Below are positions 23,101 to 37,500 of a stretch of 64,000 bases of DNA, in pieces. The notes beneath the pieces were generated by a model. That model ran no database searches, was not told where the DNA came from, and saw only the letters and a list, made by a program, of their open reading frames with translations. The stretch is from positions 54,782,094-54,846,093 of the forward strand of contig NC_068576.1 of the NCBI RefSeq assembly GCF_025698545.1. The letters are read 5' to 3'. This stretch comes from Gossypium raimondii (taxonomy: Eukaryota > Streptophyta > Magnoliopsida > Malvales > Malvaceae). How positions within the stretch are numbered: the stretch's first letter is position 1; the number at the start of each line of letters is the position of its first letter. The translations under genes and the position numbers were made by a program.

Positions 23101-24183
23101 AAGAGCATCCAACCCAACTGAATATTTCAACACAAATCTTTTATTGCTTTACTGATTATTCGTTTTGACTGTAGATGACAATATTGTACTCTTTGGGGAC
23201 GCTTTATATTTGGTAGATTGAAATTGAAGTCGTGTAATAATATAATACCTAATAATTTGTTTAAAAGTTGTGGACTGGATGTAGATGGAAAGTTCCTCCT
23301 ATCTTTAACTGGGATATATATGGCGCGGTGTGAACAGAATTAGGAAAAAAATTTGTGATGTGATTAAAACTATAATTTAACTCAATTATTTGACCTCCAC
23401 ATTAATTAAATCACCCAAAAAAACGTGTCACAGCCCACAGTTATAAGATCTATCTACAATATTATTATTAATCTTACTTTATATTTCCTTACTGCATAGA
23501 AAAAGCCTATTAACATAATTAACTCTCTCTTTTTTTCTTTTTCAAATATATGTAGCTAATAATAATCATAAAATGTCTTCTCTCCATGTCCATTAATATA
23601 TCTAGTCTAGTTGATAAAAATATGTCATTGCTTGCTGTGAAGAGAGCAAAAGGTTGAGCATTAATTAGGTCTAAATTTGAGAGATTTCGACATCAAGTGG
23701 ACCTAAATTTTGGGGATTTCTTGTTGGTTCCTCCCCCCTCCCTCTTATTACACTATCTTCTTTCCTAATGTTGTAATTAATTAGAACAGATAAGAACAAA
23801 TTTTGGTCAATGTAATAACACAAGAGTAGCAAATTACTTGAACTTGAGCTTAAAATAATGGTCTAAACATGTATAGCAAGTTGGCCGAAACATTTGGCTT
23901 AATTATTTTCTAGGAAGTTGCTGCTTATAATATGCCTTCCAACTGTTTTATTTCGCTCGGGTTTGAGTACTAGAAATGATATCATGAAGGAGATATAATC
24001 ATAAAATTTGAAAAAATTAATTTTCGTGAACCGTAAAATAAATATGAATGATACATTAATCGTATAAAAAAATTATTTTATTTAGGTTATTTTAAAATAT
24101 ATTTATATTTGACATGTATTGGAGAATAAAAGTTTGAAATAGTATTTTCAAATATATGTAAGATTAAACGTACTTGTATAAAA
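20150..24183. other. Gene-poor region with no supported gene
   Basis: No long frame, no recognised family and no clear RNA gene. At 21655-21710 there is a tRNA-like stretch with a B-box-like GAGTTCGAGTC, probably a SINE scrap. There are CT microsatellite runs near 22620-22670 and TA runs near 22720-22740 and 22900-22920. Some promoter-distal regulatory DNA for the B3 gene could lie here, but nothing shows it directly. Confidence 0.45.
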
Positions 24184-24190
24184 TATATAG

Positions 24191-24500
24191 TAGGGATACA
24201 TCTCAAAATAACACATGAATTTTGATTTTGAGCAAATTTATACATGATATTTTAAATTTATTTGATTTAATTTTCATAAACAACTAACATCATTATCAAT
24301 ACAACACTGTTTTATGTTGATATATTACAACACGAATAATTATACTTATCCAATATAAAAATAAATAAATGTATTCATTTATTTAAATGTGTACAATTGA
24401 ATTAAAATTAAAGTTTTATGTAGATATTTAAACCAATATCAAAGTTTAATGCTTATAATTTCATAAAATTAAAGTTCATATCGACTTTGATATTTATCCC
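24191..24500. mobile_element. MITE, about 310 bp, with TATATAG flanks
   Basis: Left end TAGGGATACATCTCAAA and the inverted right end GGGATAAATATCAAA are related. TATATAG lies on both sides (24184-24190 and 24501-24507). Internal parts such as TGAATTTTGATTTTGA and, inverted, TGAACTTTAATTTTA extend the inverted similarity. No coding capacity. Confidence 0.55.
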
Positions 24501-24507
24501 TATATAG

Positions 24508-27500
24508 TATTTGCATATATTTGACAAATTTAACCTCTAATATTTACTCAATTTTTCACTTCGACTCTAATTGATTTTTTCATTAACATAGATAGTGAAA
24601 GTGGTTATAAAAAGATAATGCCAAAATGAGTTTATCAATATCAATTTGATATCCTCCAACCCGAAAAGCCTTATTAGTTGTGTTGTATTATTAATCATAA
24701 GTTGATTTCAGCATGATTGGAGAGCTTTGTTTAGAGGTAATACATAAAATATGCTACTACTAAATATATATATATTAGTATTTACAAGGCTGGGTGGCTC
24801 CAAAACATACACACAAGTGGGTGGTGGAAATTAGGGCAAGGGAGCTCATTTGGCCCATTGTTTTTATTTATTTATTTTTTATTTTATTGTTGTTGTAAGT
24901 CAACAATTCCCAGCATTTTGATTCGTTCAATTTTCAATAAAATTATTTAAATATCTCCAACGTCACCCTAATCAGGTGAGGTGACGAAACCATCCTCTTG
25001 AAACCAATGAAGCATTAATATATAGATTTATTTGTTTTAAGAGAAAACAACAATGTCGTGTGTTAATAATTTATAAATACGGCATTCTCCCAAAGTTTCG
25101 AAATTGGGTCTTATTACCTCTATCCAATAACAAGACCGACAGATCCATGTATTATTGGGTATTTGTGTATCACAAAATTTAATATATTTTATCTTTAATT
25201 TAAACGAATAATAAATTAAGGTAATGAGCTCATGTTGGCTAAAACAAAATAACAAATATATGTACCATGTTCCATGTGTTCAGTTAAAAAATAATTCGTT
25301 TTTGTAAATATCTTTTTTGTCGTTGCTTACAATTTATCAGTGCAGCAGCCCTCGCTTTAACTTTTATTTTCTGAACAAATTATGCCGTTGATGTGATGTT
25401 GGTACATAATTTTATCAAGTTTTGTTACCTGTGATTATATCTATTTGTTTCACAAGCAATCATTAGCTTTTGAAATTAAAAAGTTCAGTATATGATGAAA
25501 ACGTTAATGTATTTCCTCGTATATACTTTTTATTGGTGTTAGAGATTCTTTATGTGTGCATCTGGAAACCCAAATTTAAAATATAATTTTTTGTTTAAAA
25601 ATTATATATAATAAATAATAAAACGTATCTTTTTAAATTAATTAATAATAATTAGATTAAATTATTTATTATGGTGTTGTTATCAAATTTGAGTAGGTGA
25701 CTCAATCAAATATATTATTAATAAAGGTAATAAAATGTGTATAATAAAATTAAAATATATAAAAGAAAAGCTTTAGTTGGACGGTGAATTAAAAGTTTTA
25801 TGGATGTAATCGGTGTGGGTTCAAGTAAAAAGACTAAAATACCATTGAATAATATTATTTATTTTAATTACGGAAGGGCATTCTCATAACTTCCTAACCG
25901 AGTTAGTGACCTAATTGAGGGTGACACCGATTCAGTTTGGAACTTAAATAATAGTATAAATAATAATTTTAGTCCTCAAATTTTATACATTCAATTTGGT
26001 TTTGATTTGACAAATTTAGCTCCCAAATTTACATATTATTTCAACATTTACACGGAATACATAAACATAAATGGCTAAATTAATTGTTATCATACCAATC
26101 AAAATTATATTTAATTGATTGAAAATGTTAATGTCGTGATTAATTGTCCTTTTTTGTTTATTTTCAAAGTTAATAAGAATTTAAATTATTCTATTTTTTT
26201 AAAAGCATCAATTCACCAACCTAATTTTTTCTAACATAATCACCCACGGAAAACATTCCTCAAATGTTTGAGTTATTACAGTTTTAATACAAACACCGAC
26301 ACTGTTCCATTGCCCGTGCCTCTTGATATAGTTGAATCAAATAGGTAATTTTGATTCGATAAAGTTAAATCTCTCTCACACACAAAAAGATCCAATACGA
26401 AATTGAGTTTCATCATATATCAACGATATATATATTGGGTGTAATAAAGGGGCGGGGGGGGGGATTACTTAATGTCTAACAATTTAGGAATGATAAAGAT
26501 GTTGCACTAAAATGGAAGTGGTACCAATATGTGTACATCAATGTAAACCATCCACCAGCTTTAATCGATGTACATTTAATTCATTCACATCATAATTTCC
26601 CAATGCATGGTATGGTGGCCTTTGTTTTATGTGTTGAGGAAGCAAAGAAGCGGCAGGAAAGTGTGGGTGGCTGGACCAGTTATGGCCTTTGCCTGTGCAG
26701 TGTGCACCCCCTGGACCAGATCGGTCGACTTCTCACTCCAGACCTTCTAAATTAAAACCCACACATAATGACACAAGTGTTAGATGTGAAGATATATAAT
26801 TTAAGTTATTGTTACTTGAATTTTTTTCTTTTATCACATGTTGATTTTAAATTTAGACCGTATTTAACATAGTCCCTCTATTAATGAAGGATAAAGTTGA
26901 TTTTTTTTTAAATGGAATATTAATTTTTTTAAAAACTTTAAATCTTAAACAGGATTGACAAAACAAAAAATAAAAAGCGTGGCGAATAGATGGGTCCCTT
27001 GAGGACCGCAGGTGCTGCATTCTCTGGGGAAAAAAAGCATATATTTAATTTATAAAAATATATATATGTCTCTCTCTTTTTTTCCTTTTCTTTTTTTTTT
27101 TTTGCATTTTATTTATTTATACTTGATTTTCAGAGACCGGAGATTGAAGAGAAAAGTCTATAAATATCCTTTTTTCCTTCTTCTTCTGGTTGGCCACCAC
27201 ACCCCTGTGGATCAAATTGAATGACTTTTTCAAGTCAAAACCCTAGTCCCGGTTCTAGTTGGACAATTTACCAACAATTCATACATAGAATCCAACTTGA
27301 AAATTTAAAATCCTTAAACCTTCAATCTTATCATCAAATTAAGATGTCATTGGTAATTAAAAAAATATTTTTAGATTAATAATTTGATGTGTTGTCCACA
27401 TTAACATATTTATTTAAAAAATAAAGGATAGAATAGAATAGAATTATATACTCTGAGTGCATAACAGATTAATCAGTAATGATATAATTTATTTAGTGAG

Positions 27501-28862
27501 TAACAGATATATTAAAATTGCCAAAATTGCTTATTCCCTTCTTCGAATCCTATGAAGAGAGAGGGTGCTAGTTAGCACGTAGGTGCCCACAGAAGTAAGT
27601 TATATTGTTGGAGTAAATTAATGAGAAAACAAAGTTATTACTACCCCTACTAGCATTAAACAGTTAATGCAAATAATCTTAAGATTTTTGGAGCAAAAGG
27701 AATCAAGAAAGAGACAAACATTATCAACTACAAAATCACAACAACTAAGAAAGAAATGGACCAACATTAATATAAATATTGGTTCTTTTTTTAAAAAAAA
27801 ATTAAAAAAATTAAAAGATAGAATTGAACTAAATATATATGAAGCTCGTGCTCTCAAAAACAGCTGGCTTTATAGAGTAATATATCTTACAATATATATA
27901 TATATATAAATTAATATGCATACCACCCAGGATTATGACAGTGACAAGCTCACATGAAACCAACCAGATAAGACATGGGTCCCTCATTTCTAAACAAATA
28001 ATATAATAATGATATGGAGAGAAATTAAGGTTTCATTTTGTTTAAGAAAATGACTTTTTTTTAATAAAAAATAATATTTTTATGTATTTATGTTTGTTTT
28101 ATAAAAATTAATTTGGCTAACATGACTGATCAATAAAAATAATAAGGTATATATATATTTTTTAAAAACCATCTTCACATTAAAAAAAGGAAAAAGAAAA
28201 AGAATAAATATAAAAAGAAGTTGTTAAAGGCCAGATAGAGCTGCTTGCCAAGATCTGGTAAGTTGAGTTTGACTGGATTTGTGCCTTATGCTTTTTTTTA
28301 GGCTCCATATTTTGTTTTCTTAAAAATGATTTTTCTTTTTTATATTTAAGTGACTAAATAAAACCATTTTATTTTATTTTCAATAAATAAGATTTATTTT
28401 GTTTATTACCAAACTATTGTAACTATTTTGGCACAGAATTTTAAATATTTAATAAGAAAATATTATACTAATATTGATTATAATTTTTCATTGTTTATTG
28501 AAAATAATATAATATACTAATTAAAAAATATTTGTCTAAAATTATGTAAATTAAAAATCATAAGACATAACTTGAAATATTTATTATTTTGAAAAAGATT
28601 TAAAAGGTTTTTAATTAATAATTAAAATAATATTTCAAGTCAAGTAAATGTTAAATCCTGATCTAAAAATATTCATATGAGACACTATAAAGTGAGAATA
28701 TATTAAGAAAAAAAAGAGAAAAGAAAATTAAAAAGAAGGAAATATACTACACTTGCCTAACCGGTGAAGGTTCGAGGAGGTGCAACCTTTGGAAATATAT
28801 TAACACCTTTCTTTTTATCTAACCATTAATCTCATCCTTTCATTTTATGAAAATTCTGAAAT
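24508..28862. other. Gene-poor AT-rich region 5' of the B3 gene
   Basis: No supported gene. Contains simple repeats (poly-G near 26450-26463, TA repeats near 27890-27907) and scraps of MITE-like sequence near 25960-26100. A short frame at 26531-26755 matches nothing I recognise. Confidence 0.45.
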
Positions 28863-29065
28863 TAGACTCTCTATTTTAATTTATTAAAGTTCAGTCTTAA
28901 TACTTTATGAAAATTTAAAATTATCCAATTGGATAACATTGTATGCCTTGTCCTTAAATTGCTAACCTGTTGACAAACGGAGTAATTTTACATTTTTCAT
29001 AAAGTATGACAGATGAAATAGAAGAATTAAATTTATATTTTTAAAAAAATTAGAATAGAGGGATG
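28863..29065. mobile_element. Foldback MITE about 0.5 kb upstream of the B3 gene
   Basis: Left arm (CTCTATTTTAATTTATT, ACTTTATGAAAA.TTAAAATTA) and right arm (inverted CCCTCTATTCTAATTTTTT, ACTTTATGAAAAATGTAAAATTA) form an inverted pair around a short centre. Boundaries are approximate. Confidence 0.5.
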
Positions 29066-29551
29066 AAATTGGTAATTTAACTTATTCTTTTATTTCTCTT
29101 TCACTCTCTTCTTTCAAGGTCAACAAGATGCTGAAGTTGCAATATCTCTGTGTTGAAAACGTCTAGGAGGGGTTTCATTTGTTGCTCAACTCTAGTTTTC
29201 GTGTTGGGGTCTCTCGTTCCTCCATGAACAAAGCACCGACCTTTTTTTCTCACTGTACTTGATAGAAAGGTGAGAGATATTATTAGCTTCTTCAGCTAAA
29301 GCCAAATCACAAAACACACACGGCAAGTGAGAGAGACAACCCTTCGTTCTTCCCCTCTCCTTTCGAACAGTGTTTCAACCCTAGCAAGTCCGAGAAAAAT
29401 AGTAGTAAAAGCATGACACAGTTTATGGTGTTCTTTGTTTGTCGGTTTGTTTGATTTTCTTCCTTCCTTTTTTGTTAGGTTTCTTTGGGTTTGATTTTTC
29501 TTTGCCTCACCTTCATTGTCTAGATCCCTCCATAAAAGGTTAGAATTGGTC

Positions 29552-30784
29552 ATGGATTTTGAGTCCAAAGAAGAACAGATGGGTAGTAAAGGTAAGCTTC
29601 CTTTTTCGCACTCTTCCTCTTCTTCTAATTCATCTTCTTCACAGTATAAAACCCAGTTGGGTCCTTTCGGTATCAACAACACCCGATGGGAGCCTCATCA
29701 CCAGCAAATGAGTCCCAACTGGTTAGGCAACAGGTACGAACCCGAAGAAGATAAAGAAGCAACAACCACCACCACTACCGTCCCGGCAGTAGCAACAGCA
29801 AGTGAAGGTAACTCTACACGCGTAGACTCAGATTCAACGCTTGAGCTTAGGAGTAGTGCAAGTGGGAACATCGAGAAAGAACACATGTTCGACAAAGTGG
29901 TCACCCCAAGCGACGTGGGGAAACTCAACCGGCTTGTTATCCCAAAACAACACGCTGAGAAGTATTTCCCATTGGATTCTTCCACGAGCGACAAAGGTCT
30001 TCTGCTGAATTTCGAGGATAGAAATGGAAAGCCCTGGAGATTCAGGTACTCTTATTGGAATAGTAGCCAAAGCTATGTTATGACCAAAGGGTGGAGCCGT
30101 TTTGTTAAGGATAAGAAACTCGATGCTGGGGATATAGTTTCTTTTCAGAGAGGAGTCGGTGAGTTGGGGAAAGATCGTCTTTTTATTGATTGGAGGCGGA
30201 GGCCTGATGCACCAGACCCGCAGGTTTCTTTTCTACATCACCATTTCCCTTTGCACCGCTCGATCCCATGGAATCCATTGCTAATGCGACCGCCACCAAC
30301 AGGAAGGGATCACTTGCACTTGTCGCAGATAAACCCTCTTAGCCGAAATACATACTACGGAGGTGGAAGCAATTTGGTGAATCCTGGTGGTACGATGGGG
30401 TCGGTGTTTTATTTGAGATCAGCAGTGGTTTCGACAGCTCCACAAATGGGAATGGGAATGATGGAGTGGCAACAGCACGGTGGAGTTGTAAAACCAGTTG
30501 CGTTCGATTCAGTACCTGTGGTCCAAGGCCAGGCAGCAGCCAAGAGGTTAAGGCTTTTTGGGGTGAACATGGATTGCCCCATATCGGAATCCGATGAGTA
30601 CGACGTGATATCTACAACCACCATAGCAAACGCCACAATGGCAGCATCGCAGACACGGCCTTCTTCAACATCGTCTCAGCATCCTCTTCAATTAAGGCTC
30701 TACAATGGAACCCCACTTCCCCCTACTGACTTCCTTAACCCCAACAAAGGGAAGGCTTCCATGTCCTTGGATTTGGATATCTGA
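29552..30784 (+). CDS. NGATHA-type B3 transcription factor, 410 aa
   Basis: Nuclear DNA-binding regulator of the RAV/NGATHA branch of B3 factors, known in Arabidopsis for controlling leaf margin and style development. It is a single open exon. I chose ATG at 29552 (MDFESKEEQ) because the open frame further upstream has no ATG. The N-terminus is Ser-, Thr- and Gln-rich. The B3 domain (about 108-217) reads [30 protein letters not shown], then [21 protein letters not shown] and [11 protein letters not shown]. The repression motif RLFGV is at 334-338 ([10 protein letters not shown]), and the protein ends SLDLDI, which resembles an LxLxL EAR motif. There is no AP2 domain, so it is not a RAV. It is flanked by large gene-poor regions on both sides, typical of developmental regulators. 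Which NGA member it is cannot be decided from sequence memory. Confidence 0.92.
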   Translation: MDFESKEEQMGSKGKLPFSHSSSSSNSSSSQYKTQLGPFGINNTRWEPHHQQMSPNWLGNRYEPEEDKEATTTTTTVPAVATASEGNSTRVDSDSTLELRSSASGNIEKEHMFDKVVTPSDVGKLNRLVIPKQHAEKYFPLDSSTSDKGLLLNFEDRNGKPWRFRYSYWNSSQSYVMTKGWSRFVKDKKLDAGDIVSFQRGVGELGKDRLFIDWRRRPDAPDPQVSFLHHHFPLHRSIPWNPLLMRPPPTGRDHLHLSQINPLSRNTYYGGGSNLVNPGGTMGSVFYLRSAVVSTAPQMGMGMMEWQQHGGVVKPVAFDSVPVVQGQAAAKRLRLFGVNMDCPISESDEYDVISTTTIANATMAASQTRPSSTSSQHPLQLRLYNGTPLPPTDFLNPNKGKASMSLDLDI

Positions 30785-33356
30785 CACATAACAAATCGAT
30801 TCCACTTTCAATTACATTTTGCCACAATCAACACCACCACCAACAAAATGGCTGAATTGCAATGCTAGCTAGCTGCTAATAGGCTTTTTTTTCTTTTCTT
30901 TGTTAAATTTACCACTTTCTTGATTCTTATATGAGGGAGAAAACCCACCCAGCTGCTCAAACATACAATGCTGCTTTATCATCGTATCCTTATAATCAAT
31001 ACTGAATAAAAAGGGATATTGAGTGGGAAAAACAAAATAGTCAGATCTCAATGTTTACAGCTTAATTTAATACAGAAGGGGATTCATAACAACCATAACC
31101 CAAAGAGTCTTTTTGCCCTTATGTATAAAATATATATAAAAGCATAATACACATAGATAATATGCCATATTGTAGGGCCTGGTGTCGACTGAATGTACCA
31201 CCCATCCCATTGTTTGTCATTGAATTAGATCCCAAGTAGTAGTATCTTTTATTCCCTTTGGCTCTCAACTGCATCTCTTTCGTTAATAAACAACCTTCCT
31301 TTACTACATCCCAGTAACTGAGCAGCAGAGTGTTAGCTTAGCCATCTGATGTAATGTAACCCGAAGTCTTTTTTGCTCTCTTTTGTTTTTTAATTTGGTA
31401 GGTTTGTTGTTGTTGTCACTGCTTCGTTGGACACGCCCGCAGGTTGTGCAGAGAAATTTTTTTGCAGGGACCTTTAAAAGGTATATAAGAATTTACCTCA
31501 AGTTTCTTGGACCCCCTTTTCTTCCTTTATCTGTTCCCATAAATTCTTTTCTCACCTGTTTAACCCCTCTCCTTACGCATTAACTTTGTTCCATTTCCCT
31601 TCACAAATTCACTTCACCCACATAGGCATATACTACTAACTCTCTTAGAGAATGCAGATGGCATCATAAATATCAAATTTATTTTATTCTTTTTGTACTA
31701 GTTACCCTGGTTAGCCTCTACTACTGCATGCTTTCCATTTCTTTACATATATGTACATATCTCTTTGCTTAGCTAACAATTTCATTTTAAGATTGTAAAA
31801 AGGTGTTGTGTTGGTCTTATTTAGAAATTTTAATTGAACAAAACTATGCATGTTGGCAGTAATAATTGATGGGAAGTTGAAACTGTTAAGTGACAAACAC
31901 CAACAGTTTTCCTACTTTATTTTCTATATATAGCTTGAAATCTTAGACCTAAAAGGACCAAAATACAGTATCTGTGAATTAAATCCCGTGCAGGTACAGT
32001 AGCTAAAGAGCAAAATCTACATTTTCTTTAAAACTTGGTCTATTCTTTTAGGAGACTGAAAAAGTTAATTAGATTATCCTTCAATGGCTTTTAAAGTTCA
32101 TCACATATGCTCTTTTCATCTTTTTTCTCTCAACACCAAAACCCTAGATGAAACTTGGAACTATATTACTCCGTTCATGTGGACTCACCAAAAAAATGTA
32201 GATGAATAAGTTAGCAATTCATGTTTATGTACTTAAACATCACATTTTTTTGTTCATTCGTCATCTAATTGGCTGCAACTTTGTCTCTTTCATCAAATTT
32301 CATTTGCTTCTTTTTTTTTTTTCCCTCGTATGAAGCTGAGTAGAAAACTTTTGCTTGGACTTGCCCTAGATGAAAGCTTTACTTGATATTTACTTTTGGT
32401 TAAACGACGAATAGATCAGAATACTTGTACAGGTGGTTATGTTAATAAGAGTTGGATTTATATGCGTCATTGTTTTCTTTTATACATAATATTGGAAGTT
32501 GAAGATGAAGGTCATACTGTTGATGTTTAATTATCTCGAGTGTTCAAAAAAAAAATTTTAACCACTGTTCATACGCATGGTTGCTTGCATGCATACTTAT
32601 ATACATGTTGGATGTTTAATTATCTTGTTATATATTACATTTTCCTTTTCACAACACTTTTCCATGGGTATGAGCATTCAAGCAATGTAATTAAAGTCTT
32701 CTGTCTATCTAATTTTTTAAAAAAAAAACTTATCTGAATTCACTTCGAATTTAAGTATAGAAGCTTATTTCATGGTACCGTAATCATATTGGTTTGAGGA
32801 ACAATAATATTTTGACAACCCAATCCTTGATAATGCATGGTTTTTCCATTATCTCTCAAATGAAAAATGGAAAGAAATGTAGAAGAGTAATAAGAGAAGA
32901 GAAATGATTCTGTCCTAAAAAATTTGTAGGAAATGGTGATATCATATCAATATATATTATTTTTACTCAAGTCATATCATATAATTAAAATTATATAAAA
33001 ATTAACCAAATTTTTTTACATTGTTGAAATATTTTTCATAATTTAATTATATTTAATTATATAGTTTGATTTGAATGAAAATGATATATGTTGATATGAC
33101 TATTTCATACAATTTTTCTAGGGAAATCATAGTCTTCAACTGCAAAGGAAATTTATTTGAAATAGTAAATGTACAGCAGTAAAATCAACTGTAATTGAAA
33201 TGAAATGCCCATATTTAATTGTCTCCAGTTCATCATCTATGAATATATATATATATGTATATTATATTTTTGAAGGTAGATTGCTCATAGATTAATCAGG
33301 AGGGAATTTTTCTTACTTTTTTATAATGGATTGATTCTTCTGATCATATTTATTTT
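30785..33356. other. 3' flank of the B3 gene and gene-poor DNA
   Basis: The first few hundred bases are the likely 3' untranslated region. No coding gene is seen beyond it. Small frames at 31383 and 32540 are AT- or T-rich and match no family. Confidence 0.45.
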
Positions 33357-33485
33357 TTTAACACAATGCTTAGAACTGTCCAAAGTCCCTCCTCAACCCA
33401 TAAATAGGAGGATAATGTGCTTCAACACACTTGAACCCTCGTTTTGCATTGACAACAATGCCCATACCAATCGAGCTAAGATTCA
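33357..33485 (-). mobile_element. tRNA-derived SINE with A-tail
   Basis: Read on the minus strand, an A-box-like TAGCTCGATTGGTATGGGC is followed about 30 bases later by a B-box-like GGGTTCAAGTGTG, then a body and an A-rich tail (AAAAAAATAAA) at the low-coordinate end. This is the layout of a Pol III SINE. No target duplication was measured. Confidence 0.65.
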
Positions 33486-34189
33486 ATAAATAAAAATAAA
33501 AATATGTAATTAAATTAGTTTGTTTCGTTGCTAATCTATTATGATGAGATTTGAATTCTTATATCGTTAAAATTTAATGTGAATTTACATATATATGCAA
33601 CAACAAACGATGTGAATTGAGCCAAGGCTTAATTTATTGATGAAATCAAGTTATTTATATAACGTAGATTCAACCTAGGACGAAGTATTTTCAAATTCAA
33701 TATATTAGACACTTAAATTAATCTTATATAAAGCAGATAGATTCTACTGTTGGGGATATGAAATTGAATGTCTTTTTTATTAATAAAGTTGATTTTTATT
33801 TAACCTGAATATATATTATGAAGTTAATTAATTTAGTATCCATAATGTTTAATTGGTGTATAGGTTAATAAAAATAAAGGTTAATATTCGTACGCAATAG
33901 GTATACACTATATTATATATTTTATACCTAGGTAAAATAAAGAATTGATCTCAATTTTTGTTACACTTTAATTAATTAGAATCCTATTTAGCTATGAACT
34001 ATTAATATTTTAACAGTTTTTATTCAATTAATCCTTATATCTGAAAACAAAATACATAGGTATATTGAAATATGTGTAAAAATTACACCGTATCTCGAAA
34101 AATAGTCTTATCGTGAAATGTGCTGATTTACAAGTAGTGCAATGATACTATATTATCATTTCATCCGGGAGAGATCTTAATTTTTGTTA

Positions 34190-34536
34190 TTAGTTTATGA
34201 AAGTTGTGGATTTAATTCTTGTACTTAATTTGATTGTTTTTATTTTTTATTTTTCAATTATAAAATTTCAGTTTTCCTCAAACAATAACTGTTAAATTCA
34301 TTTTAAGTTCGCTATTTTTAAAATATGATGGAACAAACAAATTATCATACGTATAATATAATGCTAGCTCATTATTTTCATATATGACTCATTAAAAATC
34401 AAATTAATGGATTAAAACTATCAATTCATTAAAACAGAAATTTTAATATTCAAAAAGTATAGAAATTTCGAATGCTTTCAATTAGAGAATATAAACTAAA
34501 TTTATAATTGTATGCGTAGTACATGACTAACAATTA
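34190..34536. mobile_element. MITE related to the interrupted element at 16.8 kb
   Basis: The left end TTTTGTTATTAGTTTATG and the inverted right end AATTGTTAGTCATGTACT face each other. The interior has AACTGTTAAATTCAT, shared with the 16.8-kb copy (AACCGTTAAATTCAT). No frame. Confidence 0.5.
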
Positions 34537-37500
34537 AATTTAATCAAATGAATCTAATCTGTTACCAATTTAGTCGGACTAAAATTGATCAAATTAAAAT
34601 ATAAAGATTAAATCTAAAAAATATAACAAAAACGAACTTATTTGATATTGGGCGAAGTTACCATCCACGGAAAGAAAAAGGTGGGAAATTAGGAAGTGGG
34701 TAAAATATGAATTTGGGAATTGCGCATTTTTTTATATTATAATTTGAATTAATATATTAAATTTCAATATTGTCATGAAAAGTTGGATGGTCTGAGTAGA
34801 GAAAGGCTAGTATTTGCCGTTTTAGTGCAGAAGCTATGGGAAAAAGTGAACCCAAAATCCCAATTCGATTGTGTAAAAGGAGCAGAGATTATGGGGTTAG
34901 GGTGTCGTTTAACCATAGAAAGCATGATTGTGGTTCGGCAGTCAAGCTTTTACAATGACAAGCCACTGCCATGTTCCCAGTGCCAATCGACCTCACTCAT
35001 CTTCTTTTCTTTTTCATATATATATATAAGCTATGTACATGAATTATGGATTATATTTAGGACAAGACAGACACTCTCTTCACTACTATTCACATGTTTA
35101 CGTGTATATGTTAGATTGGGCCCCTTTCATAAGTATGTGAAAGGAAAAAACAACCATAGAAAAAAGAAGAAAAAGAAATAGCATCTAGAATCTATGGTGA
35201 TAGGCTGGTGGTATAGCTTGCAAGTGGCAATCCAAACAGACAGGCACAGTATAGCAGTAAAGAGAGAGACCCTTCAATGAATGGCGTTTATTTGTAGGGC
35301 TGCTGCGGCTGTTTTTGGATGCTGCTGATACAGCAAACACAGAACAGACACCCGTAACGATATCTCGTGTAAATGCCAATTTATCCGCCCCCCCTCTTTT
35401 TTTTCAAAGTAACGTAGAATCTAGTCTTTTCACCCTATTTTTACCATTATTTTATGTCCTCCCCCATACGTATAACTTTTGCTTGAAATGACCTCATGAC
35501 CCCTTCTAAGTTTTAACCCTTTTCTATACTCTATACCCTTCTGGGTTTCAGGGATTTTTTACTCTCTTTTCCTTCCTTACAGGCAGCCAGTCAGAAGAGG
35601 GTTCCACCATTCAAATACCACCTTATAACCAGATACTTAGGAGCGAACCTGACGGATCAGGGACAAAACCAAGTTCCGACCCTACTGAAAGATAGTGTTG
35701 GTGAATAGGATTATAGGGTTAAAAAGATAATAGGCGTAATCAATGACGACAATAGAGAATGAAATATATATACAGAAAGAAGAAAAATATAATAAAACTA
35801 GTTCTTATTATTTTCATGTTTTGGCTTTGATTTGATGTAAATGAATCCCAAAAACTTTGCCAAACACATGAGGACAGCGTGCAAACTACTCCCACTCCCT
35901 AGACTGCATGCATGGACCACGTTTTGTAATTTTTATTTTTTTTATATTGATATTTCCTTTAGGTTTAATGTACCTCGTTCCCGTGATGCCCTTTCACTAT
36001 AACCCTTTCGTCTTTGCTTTGGCTTGGCATGTGCTCTATTTTGGACGATTTTTTTCAACGGTGAAAACTAATGAATTCGTTGTTTCACTCATTAACACTC
36101 TCGTAAACATTAGGTTTCAAGTCTCCTTTGATGGGTGATATGTAAATACTAAAAGTTAAAAAGAAAAAAAAAAGAAAGAGAAGCAGCACCAGCACGTTTC
36201 CCTTCCCTTCTTTTGCCCCAATTCTATCACTCAACATTCCTTTGTCTCTAAAAAAAAAAAGTGGATGTGGACAATGGATTTGTATCATCCTCTTCTCATT
36301 TCTCAATGTTTTTGTCATCGAAAATGTCAAACCATGGACGGCTCTGATTAACTCTCTCGAGATCGTAGTATGAGAATAAAAGGAATATATATATGCATGT
36401 TACAAACATAGAATCACAAACTCATTCAATGTTACTTCATAAACCAACAAAAATTAAAGCACAAGTTCAAGCTTTTTCTTGGTTTTATTATGTAGTAATT
36501 TATTACATGATGGAATGACGCTATTATCATGCAGAAAGCAAGTGAAATATATATATATATATATATATAAAGAATAAAGTGCAAAAGAGGCCGAAAAAGA
36601 AGTAGAAAGCCTGCAATAACAAAAAGAGGGAGGGATGGGGGGTGTGGGGGCCTAAATTATAATAACAACACAACTACTACTGCTTACATTTCATAATACT
36701 AATAATAAAGCATTCTCTTTATCCATGACAAAGCATTAACAATGACAATGAAAAAGGAGGGTGAGGGTGGCAGCAAACTGGCAGCCGATCCCATAAAACA
36801 ACCGCAATTATAGAGAGGAAGGTGACTGACAGACAGTAACAACTCAATGGGGGAGGCGCAGGCTGCTGCTGCACACATACAACTTCCATAACAGCCGTAA
36901 AGGCTAAGAACATCAGAGACTCCAATGTTATATACTAAATGTTTTTATGAATATATAATCTAAAACTTTTATGCTTGTAAATAGTTTACGAAGGGGAAGC
37001 TGGGGCTGAGCTGACTGCGGAATTTTCTGACCCACCTGTGATGCCTGATTTTCTTTTCTCCCTCAATTTAATCAAAGGGTCCCCAGATTGTTGCTAAGGT
37101 TTATGTTATGGTCTCCCTTCTCTTATTCTATATCTTGATATCTTCTGCTGTTAGGGTTTTTACCTTTTTTTTTGTAATGAGAAAAAAGACACCATTATTC
37201 TGATTTTCATGCAAGATGGGATGGGATGATTTTTGTGGGAGAGGAAGGTGAGCATGGAATTTTCGTTTGATTTTATTTATATTTTTACAAATACCATTGG
37301 CATAAAATAGGTTGGGAAATAGGTAGGGGTCCCCAACCTGGATGAGTGGTCAGTTTAGGCTTGCTGAGATGATGGGTGTTACGTGGGCTGTCTCTGATGG
37401 GTATTCCAAAAACCTAAGCCTTTCGTGGTAACCCACTGTCGACGCAGTAAATGAGAATTTAATGACCCCTTTTTTCCTCCTTCTCCAACCAAACTACAAG

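Noticed and set aside
27618-27909. Sense and antisense 80-codon frames
   Set aside because: Made from AT-rich runs giving Phe/Lys-rich peptides on opposite strands; not protein-like.
29296-29682. 128-codon minus-strand frame across the B3 gene start
   Set aside because: Antisense shadow of the leader and Ser-rich N-terminus of the B3 gene.
34783-35181. 132-codon plus-strand frame
   Set aside because: No family resemblance, ends in a Lys-rich run made by an AAG/AAA tract, no splice partners. Likely chance.
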